A stretch of DNA of 64,000 bases from an uncultured Aquimarina sp. (GCA_947500545.1 CANMSO010000004.1:456166-520165); one strand, 5' to 3'; counted from the first letter of the stretch, positions 9,323-18,635 are shown. Numbers and translations are program-made. The notes: a model not told the origin generated them from the sequence alone.

Positions 9323-10201
9323 ATGAGCTCATCTTTTGAAAAGTACCAAAAACGACGACTAATTTCTTCTTATTTTTCTGTAGTTATTAGTATTTCGTTG
9401 GTTCTATTTTTATTGGGTTTACTAGGGCTTTTGGTTTTAAATACCAAAAAGGTTGCTGATCATTTTAAAGAAAAAATAGCGCTTACCATTTATTTAAAAG
9501 ATACTGCCAAAGAAGTAGAGATCAAACAACTAGAAAAAACACTAGCTCTGGCAGAATATACAAAGTCCACTACTTTTATTTCTAAAGATGAAGCTGCCGA
9601 AGAACACAGCAAGGACATTGGAGAAAACTTTATGGACTTTTTGGGATATAACCCTTTACAGAATTCGATCGACGTATATCTAAAAGCTGATTTTGTAGAC
9701 CCTGCCAAGATTGAAGAAATCAACGCTTCGATCATCAAAAAGAATTTTGTGGATGAAGTAATCTATGACAAACCACTTATTTCGTTATTAAATGACAACA
9801 TTAAACGAATTAGTTTTTGGGTACTGCTTATTAGTGGAATTTTCACCTTCATTGCAGTATTATTAATTAACAGTTCTATTCGTTTATCTGTATATTCTAA
9901 AAGATTTATTATTAAAACCATGCAAATGGTTGGTGCTACCAAGAAGTTTATTCGCAAGCCTTTTGTATGGAAAAGTGTACGTTTGGGAATGATAGGCGCT
10001 ATTGTGGCTTTGATAGGCGTTAGTGTTGTGTTGTACTACCTTAATAAAACTTTTCCAGAATTGGCATTACTAGATGATGAGATCTTGCTTATCATATTAT
10101 TCTTAGGCGTTTTTGGAATTGGAGTATTGATTACCTGGATCAGTACATTTTTTGCTACACAGCGTTTCTTAAATCTTAGAACCGACGAACTATACTATTA
10201 A
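9323..10201 (+). CDS. ftsX: Cell division protein FtsX
   Basis: A 292-residue inner-membrane protein with the FtsX layout: one helix near residues 18-40, a periplasmic domain of about 120 residues, then three helices (about 165-185, 220-245, 255-280). FtsX pairs with the ATPase FtsE to regulate septal peptidoglycan hydrolases. FtsE is not in this window, which is common in Bacteroidota. It starts a forward block; lgt begins 3 bp after its stop codon. Confidence 0.92.
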   Translation: MSSSFEKYQKRRLISSYFSVVISISLVLFLLGLLGLLVLNTKKVADHFKEKIALTIYLKDTAKEVEIKQLEKTLALAEYTKSTTFISKDEAAEEHSKDIGENFMDFLGYNPLQNSIDVYLKADFVDPAKIEEINASIIKKNFVDEVIYDKPLISLLNDNIKRISFWVLLISGIFTFIAVLLINSSIRLSVYSKRFIIKTMQMVGATKKFIRKPFVWKSVRLGMIGAIVALIGVSVVLYYLNKTFPELALLDDEILLIILFLGVFGIGVLITWISTFFATQRFLNLRTDELYY

Positions 10202-10204
10202 TTT

Positions 10205-11032
10205 ATGGGGGCAATAGAATGGAATGTCGATCCTGAGATTATAACATTATTTGGGACTTTTCCGATAAAGTATTACGGGATACTTTTTGTTTCTGGATTA
10301 TTACTTGCTTATGAAGTCGCTAAACGAATTTATAAATCAGAAAACGTTTCTGTTGAAAACCTCGAAAAACTCTCAACTTACCTTTTTATAGGAATATTAG
10401 TTGGAATGAGACTGGGGCATTGTCTTTTTTATGATTTCGCATATTTTTCAAGTCATCCTTTAGAAATATTTCTACCAATTAAGATTATTGATGGCGACTG
10501 GCGTTTTACCGGGTTTACGGGTTTAGCAAGTCACGGAGGTGGCATTGGGGCCATACTCGCAATTATACTATACTGTCGCAAATATAAAACTTCAATGTTG
10601 TGGGCATTGGACCGCATCGCAATTGCAACTCCCATAACAGGTGCTTTTATACGATTTGGAAATTTTATGAATTCTGAAATCTATGGAAAACCAACAGAAG
10701 GTAATTATGGTGTAATCTTTATGCAAGACGATATGATCCCAAGACACCCAACACAATTGTACGAAGCCTTTGCATACCTAATGATATTTGGGCTATTGTG
10801 GTACTTATACCAAAAAACTAACGTAGTTGATAAGAAGGGATTTCTGTTTGGAGTGCTATTGCTTCTAGTATTTACGGCACGATTTATAATTGAATTCTTT
10901 AAAGAAAACCAAGTCGCTTTTGAAGATAATATGACATTAAACATGGGGCAATTACTTAGTATTCCTTTTGTTCTTGTCGGAATATTATTAATGATCATTA
11001 GTAGTAAGAAATTTAAACTAACAACTAGTTAA
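10205..11032 (+). CDS. lgt: Prolipoprotein diacylglyceryl transferase
   Basis: A 275-residue polytopic membrane enzyme. Visible signatures are the SHGGGIGA segment around residue 112-119 (containing the essential His) and the Lgt signature RFGNFMNSEIYG near residue 150. Lgt moves a diacylglyceryl group from phosphatidylglycerol to the lipobox cysteine of prolipoproteins, the first step of lipoprotein maturation. It is tightly packed between ftsX (3-bp gap) and a small membrane-anchored protein gene (1-bp gap), so it should be in the ftsX operon. In flavobacteria ftsX is often directly followed by the DUF3098 gene, so lgt and the next gene look like an insertion here. Confidence 0.94.
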   Translation: MGAIEWNVDPEIITLFGTFPIKYYGILFVSGLLLAYEVAKRIYKSENVSVENLEKLSTYLFIGILVGMRLGHCLFYDFAYFSSHPLEIFLPIKIIDGDWRFTGFTGLASHGGGIGAILAIILYCRKYKTSMLWALDRIAIATPITGAFIRFGNFMNSEIYGKPTEGNYGVIFMQDDMIPRHPTQLYEAFAYLMIFGLLWYLYQKTNVVDKKGFLFGVLLLLVFTARFIIEFFKENQVAFEDNMTLNMGQLLSIPFVLVGILLMIISSKKFKLTTS

Positions 11033-11033
11033 T

Positions 11034-11441
11034 ATGGGTAAAGCTGGTAAAATATGGTTTGCAATTGCATTTGTGCTTTTTATTGCATTTATGAGCATTG
11101 TAATACAAACTTTTCGACCTGTACGAAATGTACAACCAGATGATGTAATGAAAATTGAAGGTGTTGTAGAAGATCTTAAGGAAGCTCCTGGTTTTGATAT
11201 TGCACTAACCCTAGAAAACGATAATCATTATTACTATATAAATAGAGGTTTACAACACAACTTGACATTAGAACAATTACGCACCAACATTCTTAACAAA
11301 AGGGTTACGTTGTATGTTATTAAAAGATGGACTATATTTACTCGCGATAAAAACATGGGACATGTTTCTAAGCTAATGATTGATGACCGAGTGATATATA
11401 ACGAACTTAAAAACGATATTCATGAGCAAACAACAAAATAG
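11034..11441 (+). CDS. Small membrane-anchored protein of unknown function
   Basis: A 135-residue protein with one N-terminal hydrophobic helix (residues 6-26) followed by a mixed alpha/beta domain with no motif I recognise. It starts one base after the lgt stop codon and overlaps the DUF3098 gene by 20 bp, so it is almost certainly translated as part of this operon. The topology suggests a periplasmic domain tethered to the inner membrane. A link with lipoprotein handling is possible from its position but nothing in the sequence proves it. Confidence 0.75.
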   Translation: MGKAGKIWFAIAFVLFIAFMSIVIQTFRPVRNVQPDDVMKIEGVVEDLKEAPGFDIALTLENDNHYYYINRGLQHNLTLEQLRTNILNKRVTLYVIKRWTIFTRDKNMGHVSKLMIDDRVIYNELKNDIHEQTTK

Positions 11442-11685
11442 AAATCCACAACACAAGCACGAGTATGTTTTTGGGAAGAAAAACTATATCGTAATGGCAA
11501 TAGGAATTGCCGTAATAGCTTTGGGATTTATTCTTATGGCAGGTGGCGGTAGTGATGATCCCAATGTTTTTAACCCGGAAATTTATAACTTCAGAAGAAT
11601 TAGACTTGCTCCAACTATTGTTTTGATAGGTTTTGGAATAGAAGTATATGCCATATTGCTGAATCCTGATAAGAAGAAAAAGTAA
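11422..11685 (+). CDS. DUF3098 family membrane protein
   Basis: An 87-residue protein with a basic N-terminus and two membrane helices (about residues 22-45 and 62-82). It has the family's GGGSDDPNVFNPEIYNFRRI segment between them. DUF3098 proteins are restricted to Bacteroidota and commonly sit between ftsX and uppP, which suggests an envelope role, but no function is established. It overlaps the previous gene by 20 bp. Confidence 0.88.
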   Translation: MSKQQNRNPQHKHEYVFGKKNYIVMAIGIAVIALGFILMAGGGSDDPNVFNPEIYNFRRIRLAPTIVLIGFGIEVYAILLNPDKKKK

Positions 11686-11888
11686 GTTTAGTTATTTACT
11701 TTTTCATCATACTAAAGCACATTTAGAGCCAATAGCCACATCTTCTGTATAAATTTCGAATAAAAAATATATTCGCAATACGCTAATAATCAAATTCTTA
11801 AACTTGTTTTGGTTATGTTTAGTCAATTTTTACAATCGTAGGGTGTAATAATCTTCAAACTCTGCCACTAAATCAATAAAACAAAGTA

Positions 11889-12374
11889 GTGAGCAACGAT
11901 TTTTATAAGCAATCAATAATACCATGTGAAGGTATTATTGTTAAAATTTGCAGAGCCTATACCGATACTCAAGAGGATTATGAGGATTATTTTCAAGAAG
12001 TTTGCCTTCAAATCTGGAAGAGCAAAGATAATTTTCGTGGTCAATCAGCATGGTCAACATGGGTATACAGACTAGCATTAAATGTATGTCTTACACTGAT
12101 CAAAAAAAAGAAAAAAGCTCAACATGTTTCAGAAATTCCAATTATGGGTGATGAAAATGAGAGTGCTTTCTTTTCTGATGAATCATTGAACTTTCTGTAT
12201 ACGGCAATTAAAAAATTGTCTGAAATCGACAGGGCGATTATACTACTTTATTTAGAAGAAAAATCCTATAAAGAAATTGCAGAAATAACCGGTGCCACTG
12301 CAAACAATATAGGTGTACGAATCAACAGAATTAAAGAACGACTAAAAAAATTATTAGATGGAAAAATCAATTGA
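11889..12374 (+). CDS. ECF-type RNA polymerase sigma factor
   Basis: A 161-residue sigma-70 family protein with region 2 (DYEDYFQEVCLQIWKSKDNF, about residues 30-50) and region 4 (about 105-155, with YLEEKSYKEIAEITG). The start codon is GTG at 11889; an in-frame stop lies four codons upstream, so no longer ATG start is possible. The next gene overlaps by 17 bp and encodes a membrane protein, the usual position of a cognate regulator. Together the two genes separate the DUF3098 gene from uppP. Confidence 0.9.
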   Translation: MSNDFYKQSIIPCEGIIVKICRAYTDTQEDYEDYFQEVCLQIWKSKDNFRGQSAWSTWVYRLALNVCLTLIKKKKKAQHVSEIPIMGDENESAFFSDESLNFLYTAIKKLSEIDRAIILLYLEEKSYKEIAEITGATANNIGVRINRIKERLKKLLDGKIN

Positions 12375-12966
12375 AAATATTTGGAAAAAAGGGTTTCTAA
12401 AGCAAGAATCAAATCAAGTTCCAAAGATTGAAGCCTTGTATAACAAGAAATCTTTACTATTAGTAGAGAAAATTAAACAGACCTATAAAAAAGACAATCT
12501 GGCTATTGTCCCAATAGCAATAATTGGTCTTCTAGGATGTCTTTACTTTGGTAAAATTTTATTTGGGATCTATTTATTTTTATTACTCATGTCCCTATTT
12601 TATTTAAACAAAAAAGCTTTGAATCCTCTAGAAAAGTTAGAGCTAAACACAAGTAGTTACGCCTACCTTGTAAGTTACAGAAATTGTATCTGGGGTATTA
12701 TAAAATCATACACTAAGGTGTTTGCACTCGCTGCACCCATTACATTGGCGGCAGGATGCTATATTTATTTTAAAGACACCTTATGGTTTCAAGAATTTAT
12801 CAATAATCAAGAAATTGGTAAGATCATACTCGTTACTATAGTTGCTTTATCAACCGTTTCTTTACTATGCACTGCAGTATATAGAGCTACAACCGAATTA
12901 ACGTACGGAAACTATCTTAGAAATCTTAATACTATTATTTCTGACCTAGAAGAATTACAGAAATAA
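12358..12966 (+). CDS. Membrane protein paired with the ECF sigma factor
   Basis: A 202-residue protein with a soluble N-terminal stretch (residues 1-45) and four hydrophobic segments (about 48-62, 64-82, 118-136 and 150-172). It overlaps the sigma factor gene by 17 bp. By position it may be the anti-sigma factor or sensor. The N-terminal part lacks a clear zinc-type anti-sigma motif (no HxxxCxxC). I do not recognise a named family. Confidence 0.7.
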   Translation: MEKSIENIWKKGFLKQESNQVPKIEALYNKKSLLLVEKIKQTYKKDNLAIVPIAIIGLLGCLYFGKILFGIYLFLLLMSLFYLNKKALNPLEKLELNTSSYAYLVSYRNCIWGIIKSYTKVFALAAPITLAAGCYIYFKDTLWFQEFINNQEIGKIILVTIVALSTVSLLCTAVYRATTELTYGNYLRNLNTIISDLEELQK

Positions 12967-13068
12967 GTTCACTAAGTATATGTCAATTAATCTTTTTCGA
13001 TTTAAAATCATAAATTGAATTCAAAAAAATGAGTGAAAAGATATTCTAAGAATTTAGTTTCAAAAGAG

Positions 13069-13076
13069 TATTTTTG
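13069..13076 (+). promoter_or_regulatory. Candidate -7 box upstream of uppP
   Basis: TATTTTTG fits TAnnTTTG and lies 28 bp upstream of the uppP ATG. No good TTG at the matching -33 distance was seen, so this is a weak call. Confidence 0.35.
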
Positions 13077-13103
13077 TCGCTCATTTTTTAGAATAAGAAA
13101 TAC

Positions 13104-13898
13104 ATGGAAATCATAGATGCAATTATACTGGGTGTTGTACAGGGTTTAACAGAATTTTTACCTGTTTCCTCTAGTGGTCATTTAGAGCTTGGTAAAGCAA
13201 TTCTAGGGGATACAAGTATTCCTGAAGAATCCCTTCTTTTTACAGTTGTGCTTCATTTTGCAACAGCACTAAGTACTATTGTAGTATTTAGAAAAGATAT
13301 TTTAGAAATTATAAAAGGATTGTTGAAATTCAAAAAAAACGAAGAAACTCTCTTTTCACTTAAGATCATTATCTCAATGATTCCTGCAGTAGTTGTAGGT
13401 TTATTTTTTGAAGAACAATTAGAACAACTTTTTGGAAGTAATATCATGTTTGTTGGTTTTATGTTACTCATTACTGCAGCATTACTTTGGTTTGCTGATA
13501 GAGCCAAAAGCACCCGAAAACCTGTAAGTACTTCTAACGCATTTGTGATTGGTATTGCACAAGCTATTGCAATGCTTCCCGGGATTTCTAGAAGTGGTGC
13601 TACAATATCTACCTCGGTCCTTTTAGGAAACGATAAGACAAAGGCTGCTAGATTTTCTTTCTTAATGGTTATCCCGTTGATTTTTGGAAAAATAGCTAAG
13701 GATATTATGAGCGGTGACCTTGCCTTTTCTTCAGAAAACAACATCCCTATTGCTATTGGCTTTGTTGCCGCATTTGTTTCTGGGCTTTTTGCTTGTACCT
13801 GGATGATTTCCTTAGTAAAAAAGAGTAAATTAACTTATTTTGCCGTATATTGTATTGTTGTTGGCGTATTAGCCATCATCTTTGGTTTTATTAAATAG
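13104..13898 (+). CDS. uppP: Undecaprenyl-diphosphatase
   Basis: A 264-residue polytopic membrane enzyme of the BacA/UppP family. Both catalytic signatures are present: LPVSSSGHLEL near residue 20 and GISRSGATIS near residue 155. It removes a phosphate from undecaprenyl diphosphate on the outer face of the inner membrane, recycling the lipid carrier for peptidoglycan and surface polysaccharides. truB starts 12 bp downstream on the same strand, a flavobacterial gene order. Confidence 0.96.
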   Translation: MEIIDAIILGVVQGLTEFLPVSSSGHLELGKAILGDTSIPEESLLFTVVLHFATALSTIVVFRKDILEIIKGLLKFKKNEETLFSLKIIISMIPAVVVGLFFEEQLEQLFGSNIMFVGFMLLITAALLWFADRAKSTRKPVSTSNAFVIGIAQAIAMLPGISRSGATISTSVLLGNDKTKAARFSFLMVIPLIFGKIAKDIMSGDLAFSSENNIPIAIGFVAAFVSGLFACTWMISLVKKSKLTYFAVYCIVVGVLAIIFGFIK

Positions 13899-13909
13899 CC
13901 CCATCTATA

Positions 13910-14617
13910 ATGTTAACCGAACAAGACTATAAAGACGGTCAAATTCTATTGATCGATAAGCCGCTGCAATGGACATCTTTCCAAGTTGTAAACAAATTAC
14001 GTTGGCTTATCCGAAAAAGTTTTAGCATAAAAAAATTAAAAGTTGGGCATGCAGGAACGTTGGATCCACTTGCATCTGGTTTGCTTGTTATCTGTACAGG
14101 AAAATTCACAAAAAGAATTCAGGAATTTCAAGGACAAATAAAAGAATACACAGGTACCATTACTCTTGGAGCGACTACACCATCATATGATCTTGAAACC
14201 GAAATAGATCAAACATTCCCAATCGATCATATTTCAGATACCGATATAAAAAAAGCTACTTCGCAATTTATTGGAGAAATAGAACAATATCCACCTGTTT
14301 TTTCCGCTTTAAAAAAAGACGGGAAACGATTATATGAATATGCCCGAGAAGGGACTGAAGTAGAAATTAAACCCAGAAAAATAAACATAGACGAGTTTGA
14401 AATCACAAGAATAGCATTACCTGAAGTAGATTTTAGGGTTGTTTGTGGTAAAGGAACATATATCCGATCATTAGCACATGATTTTGGAAAAACTTTAAAT
14501 AGTGGGGCTCACTTAACGGTTTTGAGAAGAACCAGAATAGGTTCGTTTTTGGTTGATGATGCTATTTCAATTCAATCTTTTGAAAACCAGTTACCAACAA
14601 AAATTGAAACTACATAA
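13910..14617 (+). CDS. truB: tRNA pseudouridine(55) synthase
   Basis: A 235-residue TruB with the catalytic-aspartate motif GHAGTLDPLASGLLVICTGK (residues about 46-65) and the KGTYIRSLAHD segment near residue 185-195. It isomerises uridine 55 in the T-loop of tRNAs. It lacks a long C-terminal PUA-type extension, as is usual for short bacterial TruB proteins. It is in an operon with uppP. Confidence 0.95.
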   Translation: MLTEQDYKDGQILLIDKPLQWTSFQVVNKLRWLIRKSFSIKKLKVGHAGTLDPLASGLLVICTGKFTKRIQEFQGQIKEYTGTITLGATTPSYDLETEIDQTFPIDHISDTDIKKATSQFIGEIEQYPPVFSALKKDGKRLYEYAREGTEVEIKPRKINIDEFEITRIALPEVDFRVVCGKGTYIRSLAHDFGKTLNSGAHLTVLRRTRIGSFLVDDAISIQSFENQLPTKIETT

Positions 14618-14650
14618 AATATTGTATAATAAAAGTAGTTATAGATACCT

Positions 14651-15322
14651 ATGGAGTTTATAGAAAAACATAAAGCCTTGATTATCACATCAATGTTGAT
14701 GGCAATTTTTGTTCTTAGTCTTTATAATATCAATATGATAAAAAAGCAAAAAGAACAATCAGAAATACTCATGGAAATCCCTGAGGAGTTTCTTATGGAA
14801 GAAGAGCAACCTGAAGAAGAAGAGTTAATTGCCCAAGAAAACAGACAACTTGATAACGCCCAAAGAACTCATAATGCATTCAATGAAGATTTTGAAGATC
14901 ATGATGAAATTGAAGAACGAATTAAATCCTTAACTGAAGCAGAAGAAATTGCACAAAATGAAGAAACTGCAGAGGAAGATGAAGTAACTTTAGAGAGTGA
15001 AGTTCAAACAGAAGAAGAAAAACCTGAAGAAGAAACTAATAATAGAAATAGCTCTCTTACCTATAATTTAAAAGGTAGAAAATCTCTTGAACTACCAAAC
15101 CCCGTATATACCTGTAATGGTAGCGGTAAGGTTGTTGTGAAAATTGAAGTAAACAAAAATGGATATGTTATCGATACCAAAGTTGACAAAAAAAGGTCAA
15201 CTACGCGTAATGAATGCCTTTTTGACAACGCCATGGATTATGCAAGGAAAGCATTATTTTCACGCGGAAATATTGACGAACAACAAGGATCAATAACGTA
15301 TTACTTTAACTATAGTAATTAG
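14651..15322 (+). CDS. TonB-like protein with acidic linker
   Basis: A 223-residue protein: one N-terminal membrane helix (residues 10-28), a long glutamate-rich linker (about 38-135), and a C-terminal domain of about 85 residues. In that domain GKVVVKIEVNKNGYVIDTKV resembles the beta strands of TonB C-terminal domains. TonB linkers are usually proline-rich, so the acidic linker is unusual. It could be an energy transducer or a structural relative. It follows truB by 33 bp. Confidence 0.65.
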   Translation: MEFIEKHKALIITSMLMAIFVLSLYNINMIKKQKEQSEILMEIPEEFLMEEEQPEEEELIAQENRQLDNAQRTHNAFNEDFEDHDEIEERIKSLTEAEEIAQNEETAEEDEVTLESEVQTEEEKPEEETNNRNSSLTYNLKGRKSLELPNPVYTCNGSGKVVVKIEVNKNGYVIDTKVDKKRSTTRNECLFDNAMDYARKALFSRGNIDEQQGSITYYFNYSN

Positions 15323-15328
15323 AATTTG

Positions 15329-15952
15329 CTATAGTAACTCTAATAGATCTACAGTAATATTTGCGCCTTTATTCTTGTTATACCAAACCTGTAAGTCTTC
15401 CTTGAACTGAGGGTCTAAACTACCGTGTTCAGCCTTATAATCATTTACCATTTTTGTGGCAATAGATGGTCTTGGGCCCCAGGAATTGAGCACTTCCTTA
15501 TTCTCGTTATCGTATACTATTAATTTAGGTATTGCTTTTCCTCCATTAGTAAGAAAATTATTCATCAATTCGTCATGATCATCTCTAGAAACAATTTTTA
15601 AATCTATTCCATTATTCAACTCTGCGAGTTTATTAATTACAGGTAAAGATTGAGCTGCATCACCACACCAACCTTCTGTTAATACAAGCCATGTGACTTT
15701 AGCATCAGCATTAGCAAAAGCTTCCTTAATCGATTCATCGATTTTTAACGTTTTATCCAACCTTTTCATTCTGCGATCATTAAGCATACTATAATCCGTC
15801 AATGCTTCAGATTGTTCATGACCAGTAGACTTCCCTTCAGCAAGAAGGTCACTTACTAATTTCTTATATTCGGTATATGAATATGAATCTTGAATTCCTT
15901 GTTCAATTAATGTACTTATTACTTCTACGTTTAATGTTAGGGGTTCCTTCAT
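15329..15952 (-). CDS. Thioredoxin-fold protein with single active-site cysteine
   Basis: A 207-residue thioredoxin-superfamily protein. The expected CxxC position reads WCGDAAQ (near residue 95), so only the first cysteine is kept. The later cis-proline region is seen at KAIPKLIVYD (about residue 135-145). There is no signal peptide, so it is cytoplasmic. This WCGDA variant recurs in Bacteroidota. A single-cysteine site would favour glutathione- or thiol-type chemistry or a binding role over disulphide exchange. Confidence 0.8.
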   Translation of the reverse strand: MKEPLTLNVEVISTLIEQGIQDSYSYTEYKKLVSDLLAEGKSTGHEQSEALTDYSMLNDRRMKRLDKTLKIDESIKEAFANADAKVTWLVLTEGWCGDAAQSLPVINKLAELNNGIDLKIVSRDDHDELMNNFLTNGGKAIPKLIVYDNENKEVLNSWGPRPSIATKMVNDYKAEHGSLDPQFKEDLQVWYNKNKGANITVDLLELL

Positions 15953-16051
15953 AATTAATCTTTCTTTTTCAATAGGACGGTTATTATTCTTAAAACTTAC
16001 ACGTCATAATTTTCTATGAATGTAATATATTTATATCTCAAAACTCAAACT

Positions 16052-16615
16052 ATGACAAAAATCAGATGTGGCTGGTGCGTTGGTGATTCTTTATATGAAT
16101 CTTATCATGATTATGAATGGGGAGTACCCCTACATGATGAACAACTTTTATTTGAATTTTTAGTCCTGGAAACATTTCAGGCAGGTTTAAGTTGGATTAC
16201 CATTTTACGAAAAAGAGACAATTTTAGAATAGCTTTTGATAATTTCGATTACAGAATTATTGCCAATTATAACGAAAGAAAAAAAGAAGAACTACTGCAA
16301 AACGCAGGGATTATTCGTAATAAGCTTAAAGTAAACTCTGCGATATCCAACGCACAGAACTTCATGAAAATTCAAGAAGAATTTGGCAGTTTTAATGACT
16401 ATATCTGGGGTTTTGTAAATGGTAAGCCAATTAAGAATAGTTGGAAACATCATAAAGATTGTCCGGCAACCACAGAGATTTCTGATGCACTAAGCAAAGA
16501 TCTTAAAAAACGTGGGTTTAAATTTGTTGGCTCAACAGTCATTTACGCCTTTATGCAAGCTATTGGTATGGTAAATGACCATACTGTTGATTGTTTTAGG
16601 TATAATGAGGTTTGA
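16052..16615 (+). CDS. tag: DNA-3-methyladenine glycosylase I
   Basis: A 187-residue base-excision repair enzyme. The N-terminus RCGWCVGDSLYESYHDYEWG and the FQAGLSWITILRKR segment are diagnostic of Tag. The zinc ligands are visible as the N-terminal Cys and His (CGW, YHD) and the C-terminal NDHTVDC. It removes 3-methyladenine from alkylated DNA. The start is set at the ATG before TKIRCGW; an ATG 36 bp upstream would add a tail not seen in the family. Confidence 0.94.
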   Translation: MTKIRCGWCVGDSLYESYHDYEWGVPLHDEQLLFEFLVLETFQAGLSWITILRKRDNFRIAFDNFDYRIIANYNERKKEELLQNAGIIRNKLKVNSAISNAQNFMKIQEEFGSFNDYIWGFVNGKPIKNSWKHHKDCPATTEISDALSKDLKKRGFKFVGSTVIYAFMQAIGMVNDHTVDCFRYNEV

Positions 16616-16649
16616 AATAATATAACCAAATGAATTTAACCCATTACCA

Positions 16650-17054
16650 ATGCCAGGAGAAACAAACCTAACCACCTTAATCAAAAACATGACTCCTGAA
16701 TTACAAAATGGAGACTATGTTTTTTGTACCACTAAGGCTATCGATACTATTTTAAGAGATGATGTTATTTGTATATTCAAGGAAAAAGAAGGCACTACTA
16801 TAGTTCTAGAACGAGAAAAAGCAGAACATTATAATTTGTCCTATGAATATATTGCTTCATGGATCACACTAAAGATTCATTCTTCTTTAGATGCAATTGG
16901 CTTAACGGCTATATTTTCTTCAGAATTAGCCAAACATAATATAAGCAGCAATGTAATTGCCGGTTATTATCACGATCACATTTTTGTAAATAAAAAAGAT
17001 GGTGAAAAAGCAATTCTTGTTCTCAATCAATTATCAAAAAATTATCCCAAATGA
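16650..17054 (+). CDS. ACT-domain protein
   Basis: A 134-residue protein made of two ACT-like halves, of the type that begins GETNLTTLIKNMTPEL and contains YVFCT near residue 25 and GLTAIFSSELAKHNISSNVIAGYYHDHIFV near residue 90-120. Such stand-alone ACT proteins are thought to bind amino acids; no enzyme activity is known. It follows tag by 34 bp on the same strand. Confidence 0.82.
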   Translation: MPGETNLTTLIKNMTPELQNGDYVFCTTKAIDTILRDDVICIFKEKEGTTIVLEREKAEHYNLSYEYIASWITLKIHSSLDAIGLTAIFSSELAKHNISSNVIAGYYHDHIFVNKKDGEKAILVLNQLSKNYPK

Positions 17055-17067
17055 CGCTATTATGTCT

Positions 17068-17721
17068 TTATAACTTCAATCCAAAAGATAAATCCCCAGC
17101 ATCACCCAGACCAGGAACAATGTAACTTTTGTCATTGAGTTCTTCATCAATTGCTGCAATCCACAAATGTGTGTTTTTAGGAAATACATTTTTAATATAT
17201 TCTACTCCTTGATTTGAACCAATAACCGACACAATATGAATTTGTTCTGGCCTACCATGAGTCTTTAAAGCACTAAATGTATTCTCTAGCGTTTTACCTG
17301 AGGCTAGCATAGGATCAGCAAGAATCAAAGTTTTATCTTGAACAGATGGAGAAGCCAAATATTTTACAATAACCTCAAAATCAATATCATGATTTGTATG
17401 ATCTCTGTAGGCAGAGATAAATGCATTTTCTGCCTTATCAAAATAGTTAAGTAACCCGTGATGCAGAGGTAATCCAGCTCTAAGAATTGAACATAATACT
17501 AGTTCATTTTTAGGAACCGAAATTTCTTTGGTGCCAAGAGGAGTGTTTACCGTTTTGGCTTCATAATTAATGATTTTACTCAATTCATATCCCAACACTT
17601 CACCTATGCGTTCTATATTCCTTCTAAAACGCATAGCGTCTTTCTGTATTTCAACATCGCGAAGCTCTAGTACAAATTGATTTAAAACTGAATTATCTAA
17701 TCCTAAATTATGGATGATCAT
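17068..17721 (-). CDS. upp: Uracil phosphoribosyltransferase
   Basis: A 217-residue type I phosphoribosyltransferase. The PRPP-binding loop is seen as ADPMLASGKTL near residue 140, and the C-terminal uracil-binding segment as VPGLGDAGDLSFG (residues about 202-214). It salvages uracil to UMP. The gene converges with the ACT gene (13-bp gap between stops) and lies downstream of aat on the same strand. Confidence 0.95.
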   Translation of the reverse strand: MIIHNLGLDNSVLNQFVLELRDVEIQKDAMRFRRNIERIGEVLGYELSKIINYEAKTVNTPLGTKEISVPKNELVLCSILRAGLPLHHGLLNYFDKAENAFISAYRDHTNHDIDFEVIVKYLASPSVQDKTLILADPMLASGKTLENTFSALKTHGRPEQIHIVSVIGSNQGVEYIKNVFPKNTHLWIAAIDEELNDKSYIVPGLGDAGDLSFGLKL

Positions 17722-17764
17722 AAATGATATCTTTTAAAAAAATTTAAACCAGTAAGTATATACT

Positions 17765-18403
17765 TTACTTCAAAAACTTTAAAAACTCTTCTCTAGGAAT
17801 TTCTTTTGCCCCTAGGCTAGCTAAGTGATCTGTATATACCTGGCAATCTATTAGTTTTACTTCTTTTTTCACAAGCCACTCAACCAAATTAATAAAACCA
17901 AATTTGGAAGCATTACTAACCTTTGCGAACATACTTTCTCCACAAAATACTTTTTTCTCTTTTAGCCAGATTCCGTAGAGTCCCCCAACCAATTCAGAAT
18001 TTTTCCATACTTCAACAGAAATTGCATATCCTAATTCATGAAGCTTTTTGTATGCATTTTGCATATCACGAGTAATCCAGGTTCCATCCTGTTCAGGTCT
18101 TGCTATAGTAGAACAATTTTGTATTACACTATCAAAATCTTTGTTAAACGTTACTTCAAATTGGTTTTTTTTAATTACTTGCCGCATACTTTTACTTACT
18201 TTAAGCTCTGACGGAAATAATACCATTCTAGGGTCTGGACTAAACCATAAAATAGGTTGCCCCTCATTATACCAGGGAAAAATACCATTATTATATGCCT
18301 CTAAAAGCCTATCAACAGAAAGATCTCCTCCCAAAGCTAATAATCCATCTATATCTGCATAGGTTATTGGAGGAAACTGTATAGAATCTGTGAGAACGAA
18401 CAA
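17765..18403 (-). CDS. aat: Leucyl/phenylalanyl-tRNA--protein transferase
   Basis: A 212-residue Aat protein with the N-terminal family signature LLALGGDLSVDRLLEAYNNG and FPWYNEGQPILWFSPDPR (about residues 24-60) and the GESMFAK segment near residue 157. It attaches leucine or phenylalanine to N-terminal Arg or Lys of proteins, marking them for ClpAP via ClpS (N-degron pathway). clpS and clpA are not in the window. Length is typical for short Bacteroidota Aat. Confidence 0.93.
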   Translation of the reverse strand: MFVLTDSIQFPPITYADIDGLLALGGDLSVDRLLEAYNNGIFPWYNEGQPILWFSPDPRMVLFPSELKVSKSMRQVIKKNQFEVTFNKDFDSVIQNCSTIARPEQDGTWITRDMQNAYKKLHELGYAISVEVWKNSELVGGLYGIWLKEKKVFCGESMFAKVSNASKFGFINLVEWLVKKEVKLIDCQVYTDHLASLGAKEIPREEFLKFLK

Positions 18404-18556
18404 AATATAAGTATAAATGTTTCTACAACGTTAAATATCAATCAGTTGTTTGAATTGACCAAAAAAATCACAATATTTGTTAAGACCTTTTAAGATAAAT
18501 TTTGTTCATCATTGCTTTTTTGAGTTTTATTAAAAGGTTAACCTAAAACCACAATA

Positions 18557-18588
18557 TGAAAAGTCCGATAGTAATATCGGACTTTTCA
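18557..18588. terminator. Terminator hairpin, 14-bp stem
   Basis: The arms beginning TGAAAAGTCCGATA and ending TATCGGACTTTTCA flank a four-base loop. It lies downstream of the DUF3127 gene (minus strand), in the gap before aat. Confidence 0.7.
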
Positions 18589-18596
18589 CTTTTACA

Positions 18597-18611
18597 CTTC
18601 GACATGCTCAG
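18597..18611. repeat. Dispersed CTTCGACA-GCTCAG motif (single arm)
   Basis: CTTCGACATGCTCAG, one arm of the REP-like motif also found at 2845, 5232/5272 and 53133/53184. It lies 25 bp past the end of the DUF3127 gene. Confidence 0.5.
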
Positions 18612-18635
18612 TGCAATAGTTATACTATAATTTAT

